From positions 1 through 64,000 of the forward strand of contig JANXWV010000065.1 in the NCBI GenBank assembly GCA_025350965.1: a DNA stretch of 64,000 nt. The letters are read 5' to 3'. Source of the DNA: Rhizobacter sp. (GTDB taxonomy: Bacteria; Pseudomonadota; Gammaproteobacteria; Burkholderiales; Burkholderiaceae_C). The notes under the pieces are model-generated. The model saw only the letters and a list, made by a program, of their open reading frames with translations. It was not told where the DNA came from and did not search any database. The position numbers were made by a program, and so were the translations under genes. Position 1 is the stretch's first letter, and every line of letters begins with the position of its first letter. Below, in pieces: positions 52,102 through 60,686 of the stretch.

Positions 52102-53067
52102 CTACTTCAGGCCGTTGTAGTTGACCGGCACCCAGACATAGCCGGCGCCGTCACGGCGCAGGTGGCCCAGGCCGGGGAACGACAGGTGGGCCGAGCCCAC
52201 CATATAACCCTGCTTCGCCGCATCGGCGTATGCGAGCTTGCGCTGCGCGGCTGCCGCCTTGCTGTCGGTGTCGAACTGGATCGTGACCGAGGGCTGCGCG
52301 AACTGCACCGCCGCCACGTGCATCAGGTCGCCCCAGAGCACCAGCTTCTGGCCTTGGCTCTCGACGAGGTACGTGCTGTGGCCCGGGGTGTGGCCGCGCG
52401 CGGCCATGGCCTTGATCCCGGGCACGAGGTCGGTGTTGCCATCGAAGGGCTTGAACTTGCCCGCCGCCACGTACGGGTTCAGCGACGCCATCGCGCCCTG
52501 GAAGAAGCCCTTCGCATCGGCGGGCGCCTTGTCGAGGTTTTCCTTGCTGAGCCAGAAGTCGGCGTCGTGCCGATCGGCCCGCACGGTGGCGTTCGGGAAT
52601 GCCAGCTTGTCGCCGGCCATCAGGCCGCCCACGTGGTCGGCATGCATGTGGGTGATGTAGATCTCGTCGACCTGCTCGGGCTGGTAGCCGGCCGCCTTCA
52701 GGTTGGCGAGCAGGTTGCCCAGCGTCGGGCCGAACAGGCTGGCCGCGCCGGTGTCGATCAGCACCAGTTTCGAGCCGGTGTTCACGAGGTAGCCATTGAC
52801 CGACGTGTCGAGCGGCGCCTTCAGGAAGTCGTGCTTCAGCGCCTTGTCGACCTGCCCCGGGCGGGTGTTGGTGAGCAACTTGTCGACCGGCAGTTGCACC
52901 GTGCCGTCGGACAGTGCGGTGATCTCGAAGTCGCCGAGCATGACCCGGTAGTAGCCCGGCGCCTGGGTCTTGACCTGCGGCGCGGCCGCGAACGTGCTGC
53001 CGGCAGTGAACGCAGCACAAACGGCGGCGAGGGCGAGGGAGGCGAGTGGGCGTGACGCAGACGACAT
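52102..53067 (-). CDS. MBL-fold metallo-hydrolase, exported
   Basis: A 321-residue periplasmic metallo-beta-lactamase-superfamily hydrolase. The signal peptide spans about residues 1-28 (ending STFAAA). The zinc motif HMHADH is at 140-145 (H140, H142, D144, H145), with later ligands in RGHTPGHSTYLV (His) and VLWGDLMH (Asp). It resembles quorum-quenching/MPH-like secreted hydrolases (methyl parathion hydrolase and lactonase relatives), but the true substrate is not evident. Divergent from the chalcone-isomerase-like gene. A longer upstream frame lacks any signal and is rejected. Confidence 0.9.
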   Translation of the reverse strand: MSSASRPLASLALAAVCAAFTAGSTFAAAPQVKTQAPGYYRVMLGDFEITALSDGTVQLPVDKLLTNTRPGQVDKALKHDFLKAPLDTSVNGYLVNTGSKLVLIDTGAASLFGPTLGNLLANLKAAGYQPEQVDEIYITHMHADHVGGLMAGDKLAFPNATVRADRHDADFWLSKENLDKAPADAKGFFQGAMASLNPYVAAGKFKPFDGNTDLVPGIKAMAARGHTPGHSTYLVESQGQKLVLWGDLMHVAAVQFAQPSVTIQFDTDSKAAAAQRKLAYADAAKQGYMVGSAHLSFPGLGHLRRDGAGYVWVPVNYNGLK

Positions 53068-53224
53068 GTTTGTTCCAGTTCCGAGACGTTGGGCGCTAAG
53101 GGTACCGGCAACGCCGGTTTCGTGCCGGGCGCGGCGCCGCAGGGCGCGCTGCACGTGCGGCCTTGTGGCAAATTCGGAAGCCGCGCCGACGCGTGACCAA
53201 CGCCAAAAACGGAAGAGACAAATC

Positions 53225-53869
53225 ATGCAGCAACCCACTTGGGCGCCGACCGCGCCGACCGCGCCGGCCCTCCTGCGCAACGCCGCCGCCGCGCTGATTG
53301 CGCTCGTTGCGCTGACCGCGTTCTGCGCCAGTGCCGCCAGCGTGGCGGCGCCCACCGCAACCCGTTTCGAGCCGGCCGCGCAGGTGCAAGGCACGCGCTT
53401 GCTGCTGAACGGCGCAGGCACGCGCTTCAAGGCGATCTTCAAGGTCTACGACATGGCGCTGTACACACCGAAGAAGGTGGCGACGGCGGAGGAGTTGCTG
53501 GCGCTGCCCGGTGCAAAGCGGCTGCAGTTCACCGCGCTGCGCGACCTGCCCGGCACCGACCTCGGCCGCCTCTTCATGAAAGGCATGGCCGACAACACGG
53601 CGACCGACGTGATGCTGCGCCAAACCGTGGCGACCACCCGGCTGATCGAGATCTTCTCGGCCCGCAACAAGCTGGCCACCGGCGACACATTCGCGATGGA
53701 CTTCATCCCCGGCAAGGGCACGCAGTTCTACATCCAGGGCCAGGCACAAGGCGAGCCTGTGGGCAACGCCGAGTTCTTCAACGTGGTGCTGGGCATCTGG
53801 GTCGGCGCGTCGCCGGCCGACCGGGCGCTGAAAGAGGCGCTGCTCGGGCGCGACAAGGACGCTCAGTAG
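53225..53869 (+). CDS. Chalcone isomerase-like protein, exported
   Basis: A 214-residue periplasmic protein with the bacterial chalcone-isomerase-like domain: LLLNGAGTRFKAIFKVYDMA, then LYTPKKVATAEELLALPGAK near 65, and the C-terminal AEFFNVVLGIWVGASPADRA followed by LKEALLG. These bacterial proteins bind fatty acids or are of unknown role, and plant-type flavonoid activity is not expected. The signal region is long because the first residues are an Ala-Pro-Thr repeat (9-bp units at 53243) before the hydrophobic core LIALVALTAFCASA. GGAAGAG precedes the ATG at 53225. Confidence 0.88.
   Translation: MQQPTWAPTAPTAPALLRNAAAALIALVALTAFCASAASVAAPTATRFEPAAQVQGTRLLLNGAGTRFKAIFKVYDMALYTPKKVATAEELLALPGAKRLQFTALRDLPGTDLGRLFMKGMADNTATDVMLRQTVATTRLIEIFSARNKLATGDTFAMDFIPGKGTQFYIQGQAQGEPVGNAEFFNVVLGIWVGASPADRALKEALLGRDKDAQ
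53243..53269 (+). repeat. 9-bp coding tandem repeat, 3 units, near a gene start
   Basis: GCGCCGACC, GCGCCGACC and GCGCCGGCC (53243-53269) encode APT APT APA directly after the sixth codon of the chalcone-isomerase-like gene, ahead of its signal-peptide core. Confidence 0.7.
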
Positions 53870-53918
53870 CCGCTACGGCTTGGCCCGCCCGCGCTCGCTC
53901 GCTCGCAAGAGAAGGTTG

Positions 53919-54509
53919 TCAGGCGGCGCCGCGCTCGAACCTGAACACCGCCACACTGGCGCGCAGGTTCGGCCAGCGGCGCACCGGTGAACCGCTCTCG
54001 ATGCCGAACGCGTCGAGGATGCGCAGGCCGTCGCGGCGCGCCAGCACCTCGAAGTCGGCGAAGGTGGCGACGCGGATGTTCGGCGTGTCGTACCACTGGT
54101 AGGGCAACACTTTGGTGATGGGCATGCGCCCCTTGATCACATGCAGCCGATTTGGCCAGTGCGCGAAGTTCGGGAAGCTGACGATGCCGGTACGGCCCAC
54201 GCGCGCGGTTTCGCGCAGCATCTTCTCGGTGTTGCGCAGGTGCTGCAGCGTGTCGAGTTGCAGCACCACGTCGAAGCTCTGGTCTTCGAAGAGGGCCAGC
54301 CCCTCTTCGAGATTGAGCTGGATCACGTTCACACCGCGCTGCGTGCAGGCCAGCACGTTGGCGTCGGCGATCTCGATGCCGTAGCCGGTGCATTGCCGTT
54401 GGTCGCGCAGGAACGCGAGGAACTCGCCGTCGCCACAGCCCAGGTCGAGCACGCGGGAGCCTTTCGGAACGAGTTCGGCGATCAGCGCCATGTCCTTCCG
54501 GTCGCTCAC
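53919..54509 (-). CDS. metW: Methionine biosynthesis protein MetW
   Basis: A 196-residue class I SAM-methyltransferase-fold protein. The SAM motif is [20 protein letters not shown] near 18. Family blocks are [20 protein letters not shown] near 105 and [20 protein letters not shown] near 135. MetW partners with MetX, and is required in betaproteobacteria for full homoserine acyltransferase activity. The ATG overlaps the metX stop (ATGA, 54506-54509), so the two are co-translated and share the riboswitch. Confidence 0.96.
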   Translation of the reverse strand: MSDRKDMALIAELVPKGSRVLDLGCGDGEFLAFLRDQRQCTGYGIEIADANVLACTQRGVNVIQLNLEEGLALFEDQSFDVVLQLDTLQHLRNTEKMLRETARVGRTGIVSFPNFAHWPNRLHVIKGRMPITKVLPYQWYDTPNIRVATFADFEVLARRDGLRILDAFGIESGSPVRRWPNLRASVAVFRFERGAA

Positions 54510-55669
54510 GCTGCTTCCATCGCGATGTTGTCGAAGTACGCGCGCAACACGCCGTGGTAGCGCGGGTCGTCGAGCAGGAAGGCGTCGTGGCCGTGCGGGG
54601 CGGCGATCTCGGCGTAGCTCACGTCGCGCTTGTGATCGACGAGCGCCTTGACGATCTCGCGCGAGCGTTGCGGGGCGAAGCGCCAGTCGGTCGTGAAGCT
54701 GATGATCTGGAACTGGCAGCGCGCGCCGGCGAAGGCCGCGCTCAGGTCGCCACCGAAGGCGCGCGCCGGGTCGAAGTAGTCGAGCGCACGGGTGATGAGC
54801 AGGTAGGTGTTGGCGTCGAAGTACTCGCTGAACTTGTCGCCCTGGTGGCGCAGGTAGCTTTCGATCTCGAACTCGATGGCCTGCGTGCTGTAGGCCAGGC
54901 CGGTGTTGCCGGCGTCAACGGCAAGGGACCCGTGGCCTCGGATCCTTCGACCGAACTTGGCTTCCATCGCGTCGTCCGACAGGTAAGTGATGTGGCCGAT
55001 CATCCGCGCCACGCGCAGGCCGCGCCGCGGCAGTGTGTTGTGGGCATAGAAGTGGCCACCGTGGAAGTCGGGGTCGGTGATGATGGCCCGGCGCGCCACC
55101 TCGTTGAAGGCGATGTTCTGGGCCGACAGGTTCGGTGCGGTGGCGACGGCGATGCAGTGGCGCAACCGATCCGGAAAGCGCAGCGACCAGCTCAGCGCCT
55201 GCATGCCGCCGAGGCTGCCGCCGAGCACGGCCGCCAGTTGCTCGATGCCCAGCGCGTCGCACAGGCGCGCCTGTGCATCGACCCAGTCTTCGACCGTGAC
55301 CACCGGGAAGTCGGCACCGTAGGGCACCCCGGTGTCGGGGTGGGTCTGCATCGGCCCGGTCGAGCCGAAGCACGAGCCGGGGTTGTTCACGCCGATCACG
55401 AAGAAGCGGTTCGTGTCGAGCGGCTTGCCCGGGCCGATGAGGTTGTCCCACCAGCCTTCGCTCCTGGCTTGCCCTTCGTACGTGCCGGCCACATGGTGAC
55501 TCGCGTTGAGCGCATGGCACACCAGCACGGCGTTGCTGCGCGCGGCGTTGAGCGTGCCGTAGGTCTCGTAGACGAGCGTGTAGTCGCGCAACTGCGCGCC
55601 GCTTTGCAGCGGCAGCGGCAGCGCGAAATGCATGGACTGCGGGGTGACGTGGCCGACCGAAGAAGTCAT
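54506..55669 (-). CDS. metX: Homoserine O-acyltransferase MetX
   Basis: A 387-residue alpha/beta-hydrolase-fold acyltransferase that acylates homoserine with acetyl- or succinyl-CoA, the first committed step of methionine synthesis. The nucleophile is S152 in [12 protein letters not shown], the acid is in [10 protein letters not shown], and the His is in [10 protein letters not shown] near 361. The oxyanion region [20 protein letters not shown] near 95 is intact. Which acyl group is used cannot be decided by eye. Controlled by the SAM-II riboswitch and terminator in its leader. Confidence 0.96.
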   Translation of the reverse strand: MTSSVGHVTPQSMHFALPLPLQSGAQLRDYTLVYETYGTLNAARSNAVLVCHALNASHHVAGTYEGQARSEGWWDNLIGPGKPLDTNRFFVIGVNNPGSCFGSTGPMQTHPDTGVPYGADFPVVTVEDWVDAQARLCDALGIEQLAAVLGGSLGGMQALSWSLRFPDRLRHCIAVATAPNLSAQNIAFNEVARRAIITDPDFHGGHFYAHNTLPRRGLRVARMIGHITYLSDDAMEAKFGRRIRGHGSLAVDAGNTGLAYSTQAIEFEIESYLRHQGDKFSEYFDANTYLLITRALDYFDPARAFGGDLSAAFAGARCQFQIISFTTDWRFAPQRSREIVKALVDHKRDVSYAEIAAPHGHDAFLLDDPRYHGVLRAYFDNIAMEAA

Positions 55670-55680
55670 GTGCGGAAAAG

Positions 55681-55714
55681 AAAAAACCCGGCGCCGCGAA
55701 AGCGGGACACCGGG
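55681..55714 (-). terminator. Intrinsic terminator in the metX leader (riboswitch expression platform)
   Basis: Read on the minus strand, CCCGGTGTCCCGC and GCGGCGCCGGG pair over about 12 bp (two G-U pairs, one mismatch), followed by TTTTTT. It ends 12 bases before the metX ATG, downstream of the riboswitch, so it is an attenuator and not the end of another gene. Confidence 0.8.
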
Positions 55715-55719
55715 TCGAG

Positions 55720-55777
55720 CGTCCTGTCTTTAGCGGCATTTATAGAGCGCCCGCAAGCCGGAACAAATCAGCGCTGG
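55720..55777 (-). ncRNA. SAM-II riboswitch upstream of metX
   Basis: The minus-strand sequence reproduces the conserved SAM-II pattern in order: P1 arm AGCGC with CUGAUUU immediately after (55765-55775), UUGC (55753-55756), the returning P1 arm GCGCU (55746-55750), AUAAAUG (55737-55743) and GCUAAA (55729-55734) then a G-rich end. These blocks correspond to the H-type pseudoknot that buries S-adenosylmethionine. A -10 TATACT at 55783 puts the transcription start at the first base of P1. High SAM would lower metX-metW expression. Confidence 0.88.
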
Positions 55778-55782
55778 GTGGC

Positions 55783-55788
55783 AGTATA
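55783..55788 (-). promoter_or_regulatory. -10 element of the metX promoter
   Basis: TATACT on the minus strand, 6 bases upstream of the riboswitch 5' end. The -35 region is weak and falls within the start of the divergent hydrolase gene, whose ATG is at 55813. Confidence 0.55.
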
Positions 55789-55812
55789 GCGGCGCCACTT
55801 CAAGGGGACGAC

Positions 55813-56706
55813 ATGGCCTGGTTCGAGGGTTTCGAGGCGCGCCACTTCGACGTGAACGGCGTGCGCATCTTCGCCCGGACCGGCGGGCGCGAGGGCGCGC
55901 CGCCGCTGCTGATGCTGCACGGCTTCCCGCAGACGCACGCCATCTGGCACCGCGTGGCGCAGGTGCTGGCACCGCACTTTTCGCTGGTGCTGCCCGACCT
56001 GCGCGGCTATGGCGACTCGGCCAAGCCGCGCGGTGCGGCCGACCACGCCAACTACAGCAAGCGCACGATGGCGGCCGACATGGCCGCCCTGATGGCGCAA
56101 CTCGGCCATGCGCGCTTCGGCCTGGTCGGCCACGACCGGGGCGGCCGCGTGGCGCACCGGCTGGCGCTCGACCATGCGCCGCAGGTGAGCCGCCTGGCGC
56201 TGATCGACATCGCCCCCACGCTCGACATGTACGCCGCAACCGACATGCGCTTCGCCTCGGCCTACTACCACTGGTTCCACCTGATCCAGCCCGCGCCGTT
56301 GCCGGAACGCATGCTCGGCGGCGACCCCGCGTTCTGCCTGAGTTGGGCGCTTGGCGGCTGGGGGGCGAACGGCACGGCCTACATCGAGCCGCATGCGCTG
56401 GCCGAATACGAACGCTGCTTCTGCACGCCCGAGGCCATTCACGGCGCGTGCGAAGACTACCGGGCCTCCGCCGGTATCGACCTCGACCACGACCGCGCCT
56501 CGCGCGCCGGCGGTGAGCGCATCGCCTGCGACACGCTGGTGCTGTGGGGCGAGCGCGGCGTGGTCGGCAAGCTCTTCGAGCCACTCGCGCTGTGGCAGGC
56601 GCAGTGCAGCGCACGCGTCACGGGCGAAGCCGTGCCCGCAGGCCACTTCATTCCCGAAGAGCTTCACGCGCTCACCGCCGAGCGCTTGATTGCGTTCATG
56701 CACTGA
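55813..56706 (+). CDS. Haloacetate (fluoroacetate) dehalogenase-like alpha/beta hydrolase
   Basis: A 297-residue hydrolase. The nucleophile is Asp108 in GLVGHDRGGRVAHR, with the carboxylate-binding pair R109 and R112 of fluoroacetate dehalogenases. The halide-site residues H153-W154 are in AYYHWFHLIQP, D132 follows ALIDIAPT, and the catalytic His is near 278 in PAGHFIPEE. HGFPQTHAIWHRV near 36 is the usual lid/oxyanion segment. These agree with a haloacetate dehalogenase (DehH1 type) and not with an esterase, though activity on fluoroacetate is inferred. Its start sits in the metX promoter region. Confidence 0.85.
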   Translation: MAWFEGFEARHFDVNGVRIFARTGGREGAPPLLMLHGFPQTHAIWHRVAQVLAPHFSLVLPDLRGYGDSAKPRGAADHANYSKRTMAADMAALMAQLGHARFGLVGHDRGGRVAHRLALDHAPQVSRLALIDIAPTLDMYAATDMRFASAYYHWFHLIQPAPLPERMLGGDPAFCLSWALGGWGANGTAYIEPHALAEYERCFCTPEAIHGACEDYRASAGIDLDHDRASRAGGERIACDTLVLWGERGVVGKLFEPLALWQAQCSARVTGEAVPAGHFIPEELHALTAERLIAFMH

Positions 56707-56811
56707 CGCGCATCGAACGGGGCCGCCTCGAACTGGGCTGCCTTTGGGGCATTCCCGTGGCCATGCCCACCGCCCACCGGGCCTACCATCGCGCTGCCCC
56801 AAGGAGCGCGC

Positions 56812-58446
56812 ATGTTCAACTGGCTCAATCAACTCGACCGTCACATCCCCGTGCGCTACAGCGTGTGGTTGCTGTGCTGCGTGGGCGCGATCCTGTGCGC
56901 GTTCACCTGGGTCGCGTTTCACATGGGCGGCGCGTTGGCGCTGGGCTTCGCCGCGCTCACCGCGCTCGGCCTGCGCGACACGCGGCAAACGCGGCACTCT
57001 GTTCTGCGCAACTACCCGGTGATCGGCCACCTGCGCTTCCTGCTCGAATTCGTGCGGCCCGAGATGCGCCAATACTTCATCGAAGGCGACAACGAAGCCG
57101 CGCCGTTCTCGCGCCAGCAGCGCTCGCTGGTGTACCAGCGCGCGAAAGGCGACTCCGACAAGCGGCCCTTCGGCACGCAGATGGACGTGGGCGCCGTGGG
57201 CTACGAGTGGATCAACCACTCGATGCAGCCGACCGTGCTGCCCACGCACGACTTCCGCGTGCTCATCGGCGCGAACCGCGCGCAGCCTTACAACGCGAGC
57301 CTGTTCAACATCTCGGCGATGAGCTTCGGTGCGCTCAGCGCCAACGCCATCCAGGCCCTGAACACCGGCGCGGCCAAGGGTGGCTTCGCACACGACACCG
57401 GCGAAGGCAGCATCAGCCGCTACCACCGCATGCACGGCGGTGACCTGATCTGGGAGATCGGCTCCGGCTACTTCGGCTGCCGCAACCCCGACGGCAGCTT
57501 CAACGAAGAACGCTTCACCGAGAACGCCACGCAGCCGCAAGTGAAGATGATCGAGTTGAAGCTGAGCCAGGGCGCCAAGCCCGGCCACGGCGGCGTGCTG
57601 CCAGGCCCGAAGGTGACGCCCGAGATCGCCGAAGCGCGCGGCGTGCCGCCGTGGGTCGACTGCGTGTCGCCGGCCTCGCACGGCGCCTTCGGCACACCGA
57701 TCGAGATGATGCATTTCATCGAGCGGCTGCGCACCTTGTCGGGCGGCAAGCCGACCGGCTTCAAGCTGTGCATTGGCCACCCGTGGGAGTGGTTCGCAAT
57801 CACCAAGGCCATGCTCGAAACCGGCATCACGCCGGACTTCATCGTCGTCGACGGGGCCGAGGGCGGCACCGGCGCGGCGCCGCTGGAGTTCACCGACCAC
57901 GTGGGCGCGCCGCTGCAGGAAGGGCTGCTGCTGGTGCACAACACGCTGGTGGGCTTCAACCTGCGCAGCCAGGTCAAGCTGGGCTGCGCCGGCAAGGTGG
58001 TCAGCGCGTTCGACATCGCGCGCATGCTGGCGCTCGGCGCCGACTGGTGCAACTCGGCGCGCGGCTTCATGTTCTCGCTCGGCTGCATCCAGGCGCAGAG
58101 CTGCCACACCGGCGCCTGCCCGACCGGCGTGGCCACGCAAGACCCGCAGCGCGCGGCCGCGCTCGTGGTGCCGACCAAGGCCGACCGCGTGTACCACTTC
58201 CACCAGAACACGCTGATGGCCTTGAAGGAACTGGTGCAGGCGGCGGGCCTGCGTGACCCGAGCCAGCTGACCGCCGCGCACATCGTGCGGCGCAGCGCCG
58301 AGCACAGCGTGAAGCTGCTCGAGAACCTGCTGCCGTTCGTGAAGCCCGGCGAGTTGCTCAGCGGCGCCGAGATGCCGCAGCAGGTGTTCCGCCAGTACTG
58401 GCCGATGGCCCAGGCGTCGAGCTTCGGGGTGGTGACGCCGGCGTAG
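56812..58446 (+). CDS. FMN-binding glutamate synthase-family protein, membrane-anchored
   Basis: A 544-residue protein homologous to the FMN/iron-sulfur domain of glutamate synthase. Two N-terminal hydrophobic segments (VWLLCCVGAILCAFTWVAFH and MGGALALGFAALTALGL) anchor it. The FMN-domain hallmarks are SAMSFGALSANAIQALNTGA near 165, KPGHGGVLPGPKVTPEIAEA near 255 and VVDGAEGGTGAAPLEF near 345. The 3Fe-4S cysteines are in CIQAQSCHTGACPTGVATQD near 425. The glutaminase domain is absent, so a role in ammonia-glutamate synthesis is not assured; the family's function is unproven. AAGGAG lies 5 bases upstream. Confidence 0.92.
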   Translation: MFNWLNQLDRHIPVRYSVWLLCCVGAILCAFTWVAFHMGGALALGFAALTALGLRDTRQTRHSVLRNYPVIGHLRFLLEFVRPEMRQYFIEGDNEAAPFSRQQRSLVYQRAKGDSDKRPFGTQMDVGAVGYEWINHSMQPTVLPTHDFRVLIGANRAQPYNASLFNISAMSFGALSANAIQALNTGAAKGGFAHDTGEGSISRYHRMHGGDLIWEIGSGYFGCRNPDGSFNEERFTENATQPQVKMIELKLSQGAKPGHGGVLPGPKVTPEIAEARGVPPWVDCVSPASHGAFGTPIEMMHFIERLRTLSGGKPTGFKLCIGHPWEWFAITKAMLETGITPDFIVVDGAEGGTGAAPLEFTDHVGAPLQEGLLLVHNTLVGFNLRSQVKLGCAGKVVSAFDIARMLALGADWCNSARGFMFSLGCIQAQSCHTGACPTGVATQDPQRAAALVVPTKADRVYHFHQNTLMALKELVQAAGLRDPSQLTAAHIVRRSAEHSVKLLENLLPFVKPGELLSGAEMPQQVFRQYWPMAQASSFGVVTPA

Positions 58447-58450
58447 CCGG

Positions 58451-59068
58451 TCAACCCACCGGCGGTGCGGTGTCAGTGAAGCTGGCCCGCGCACTCAACT
58501 TCTCCGACAACTTCGCAAGGTTCGGGTGCGCCTCGCGCCAATCGATGTGCGGGAAGCGGAAGTCGAGGTAGCCAAGCGCGCAGCCCACCGCGATGTCGGC
58601 CAGCGACAGGTGAATGCCGGAGCACCACGGCTTCTCACCCACGCCCTTGCTGATGGCGGCCAGCGACGCGTGAACGCGGCTCAGTTGCCGGTCGGTCCAA
58701 GCTTGGCTGCGTTGCTCGGCGGTGCGGCCGGGCCAGGTCTGCTCAAGCCGGGCGAGGATCGCGGCATCGAGAATGCCGTCGGCCAGGGCCTCCCAGGTGC
58801 GCACCTCGACGCGCTCGCGCGTGCCCTCGGGAATGAGCCGGCTCACCGGCGAGCGGGTGTCGAGGTATTCGACGATCACACGCGAATCGAAAATCGCCTC
58901 GCCGCCTGGCAGCACCAGGCACGGCACTTTGCCCAGCGGGTTCGACTTGAGCATCTTGTCGTTGCCCCACACGTCTTCGAGGTCGAGCTGGTAGTCGAGC
59001 TTCTTCTCGGCCATCACGACGCGCACCTTGCGAACGTACGGGCTGGTCAACGAACCGATGAGTTTCAT
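58451..59068 (-). CDS. Glutathione S-transferase family protein
   Basis: A 205-residue enzyme with a thioredoxin-like N-terminal domain: MKLIGSLTSPYVRKVRVVMA, with the Ser of TSPYV as the probable glutathione-activating residue, then LGKVPCLVLPGGEAIFDSRV holding the cis-Pro and the gamma-Glu-binding Ser. The C-terminal helical domain ends ... LSEKLSARASFTDTAPPVG. It resembles YibF-type GSTs. The ATG at 59068 is the clear family start. It converges on the FMN glutamate-synthase-like gene with 4 bases between the stops. Confidence 0.92.
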   Translation of the reverse strand: MKLIGSLTSPYVRKVRVVMAEKKLDYQLDLEDVWGNDKMLKSNPLGKVPCLVLPGGEAIFDSRVIVEYLDTRSPVSRLIPEGTRERVEVRTWEALADGILDAAILARLEQTWPGRTAEQRSQAWTDRQLSRVHASLAAISKGVGEKPWCSGIHLSLADIAVGCALGYLDFRFPHIDWREAHPNLAKLSEKLSARASFTDTAPPVG

Positions 59069-59216
59069 GGGGAGGGTTCCTGTGGCCGGCTGGGGCGCTT
59101 TCGGTACGGGGTCGGTGCGCTGCGGTCGGTGCACTTCTCGTGCCGTGTTGTCGGGCTGGCAAGCGTGCGCCGCAACTGCGAGCCTGATTTTAACGGGCGT
59201 GCCGGCGCCCTTTGCC

Positions 59217-60491
59217 TCAGCGGCGTAGCGCCCAGTCCACACTTGCCGGGCGGCCGGGCAGGCTGAGCGCGGCGGTGGCGGCCGGGGTGCGCGCCACCAC
59301 CTTGCCACGCCGCACCACCATGAGGCGGGCCGCACGCAAACGAATCGCCTCGACCGGGTCGCGCGCTTGCAGCAGCACGAAGTCGGCGTGTGCGCCGACC
59401 TCGATGCCGTAACCCTGCAGCCCGAGAATGCGCGCCGCGTTCACGGTGACGGCGTCGAAGCAGGCGCGCATCTGCACCTGCGAGGTCATCTGCGCCACGT
59501 GCAGGCCCATCTGCGCCACCTCGAGCATGTCGGCCGACCCCAGCGAGTACCACGGGTCCATCACGCAGTCGTGCCCGAACGCGACCGTGATGCCGGCGGC
59601 CATCAACTCGGGCACGCGCGTCATGCCGCGGCGCTTCGGGTAGGTGTCGTGGCGGCCCTGCAGCGTGATGTTGATGAGCGGGTTGGCGATAGCGTGCACC
59701 TGTGCTTCGCGCATGAGCGGCAGCAGCTTGCTGACGTAGTAGTTGTCCATCGAATGCATCGATGTGAGGTGCGAGCCGGTCACGCGGCCATGCAGGCCGA
59801 GCCGCTGCGTGTGGAAGGCCAGCGTCTCGATGTGGCGCGACAGCGGGTCGTCGCTTTCGTCGCAGTGCATGTCCACACGCAAGCCGCGCTCGGCGGCCAG
59901 CTCGCACAGGATGCGCACGCTCTCGGCACCTTCGGCCATGGTGCGCTCGAAGTGCGGGATGCCGCCGATCGCGTCAACGCCCCTGTCGAGTGCGCGCTTC
60001 AGGTTCGCGAGGGCGCTGGGCGAACGCAGCAGGCCGTCCTGCGGGAAGGCGACGAGCTGCAGGTCGAGGTAGGGCGCGACCCGCTGCTTCACGTGCAGCA
60101 GCGCATCGACGGCGAGCAGCCGGTCGTCGCACACGTCCACATGCGAGCGGATGCCGAGCAACCCCTTGGCGACCGCCCAGTCGCAATACTGCAGCGCGCG
60201 CTCGATCAGCGCGTCTTGGGTGAGCTGCGGCTTCAGTTCGCCCCACACGGCAATGCCTTCGAGCAGTGTGCCGCTCTCGTTCATGCGCGGCAGGCCGACA
60301 CTGAGCGTGGCGTCCATGTGGAAGTGCGCGTCGACGAACGGCGGGCTCAGCAACTGGCCTTGCGCGTCGACGGCTTCGCAGGCGGCGGGCGCTGTCAGGT
60401 TCGGGCCGATGGCGGTGATGCGCCCGGCCTCGGTCAGCACGTCCTGGCCGGTGCGGCCATCGGGAAAAGTGGCGTTGCGAACGATCAGCAT
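59217..60491 (-). CDS. Cytosine deaminase-like amidohydrolase
   Basis: A 424-residue metal-dependent deaminase of the CodA group. Metal ligands are H56 and H58 in VDAHFHMDATLS, the His in GLRVDMHCDESDD near 205 and the Asp in TVAFGHDCVMDPWYSLGS near 305; GSHLTSMHSMDN near 240 and QGRHDTYPKRRGMTRV near 280 are also typical of cytosine deaminase. It could act on cytosine, isocytosine or related N-heterocycles. The partner permease codB is not adjacent. The ATG at 60491 is the family start. Confidence 0.87.
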   Translation of the reverse strand: MLIVRNATFPDGRTGQDVLTEAGRITAIGPNLTAPAACEAVDAQGQLLSPPFVDAHFHMDATLSVGLPRMNESGTLLEGIAVWGELKPQLTQDALIERALQYCDWAVAKGLLGIRSHVDVCDDRLLAVDALLHVKQRVAPYLDLQLVAFPQDGLLRSPSALANLKRALDRGVDAIGGIPHFERTMAEGAESVRILCELAAERGLRVDMHCDESDDPLSRHIETLAFHTQRLGLHGRVTGSHLTSMHSMDNYYVSKLLPLMREAQVHAIANPLINITLQGRHDTYPKRRGMTRVPELMAAGITVAFGHDCVMDPWYSLGSADMLEVAQMGLHVAQMTSQVQMRACFDAVTVNAARILGLQGYGIEVGAHADFVLLQARDPVEAIRLRAARLMVVRRGKVVARTPAATAALSLPGRPASVDWALRR

Positions 60492-60686
60492 GGGTGGTTT
60501 CGCGGCGGGTCCGTAACGTGCTTTAGCGGTGGAGGCGGCCAGTGCGTGAGCAATTGCACGCTGCGGCTGGGTACAACGAACTCGGCACAAACCCCCAACC
60601 TTGGGGATTGAAACTGTGCAGAATGCATGTGCGGGAATTCAAAACAACATCAGCAGCAGCGCGCTCATACCTGCCAGCCCCCGACC

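Noticed and set aside
55768..58494. A 908-codon open frame on the minus strand over the dehalogenase and FMN protein genes
   Set aside because: Antisense shadow of two genes with clear motifs, and it would run over the metX promoter.
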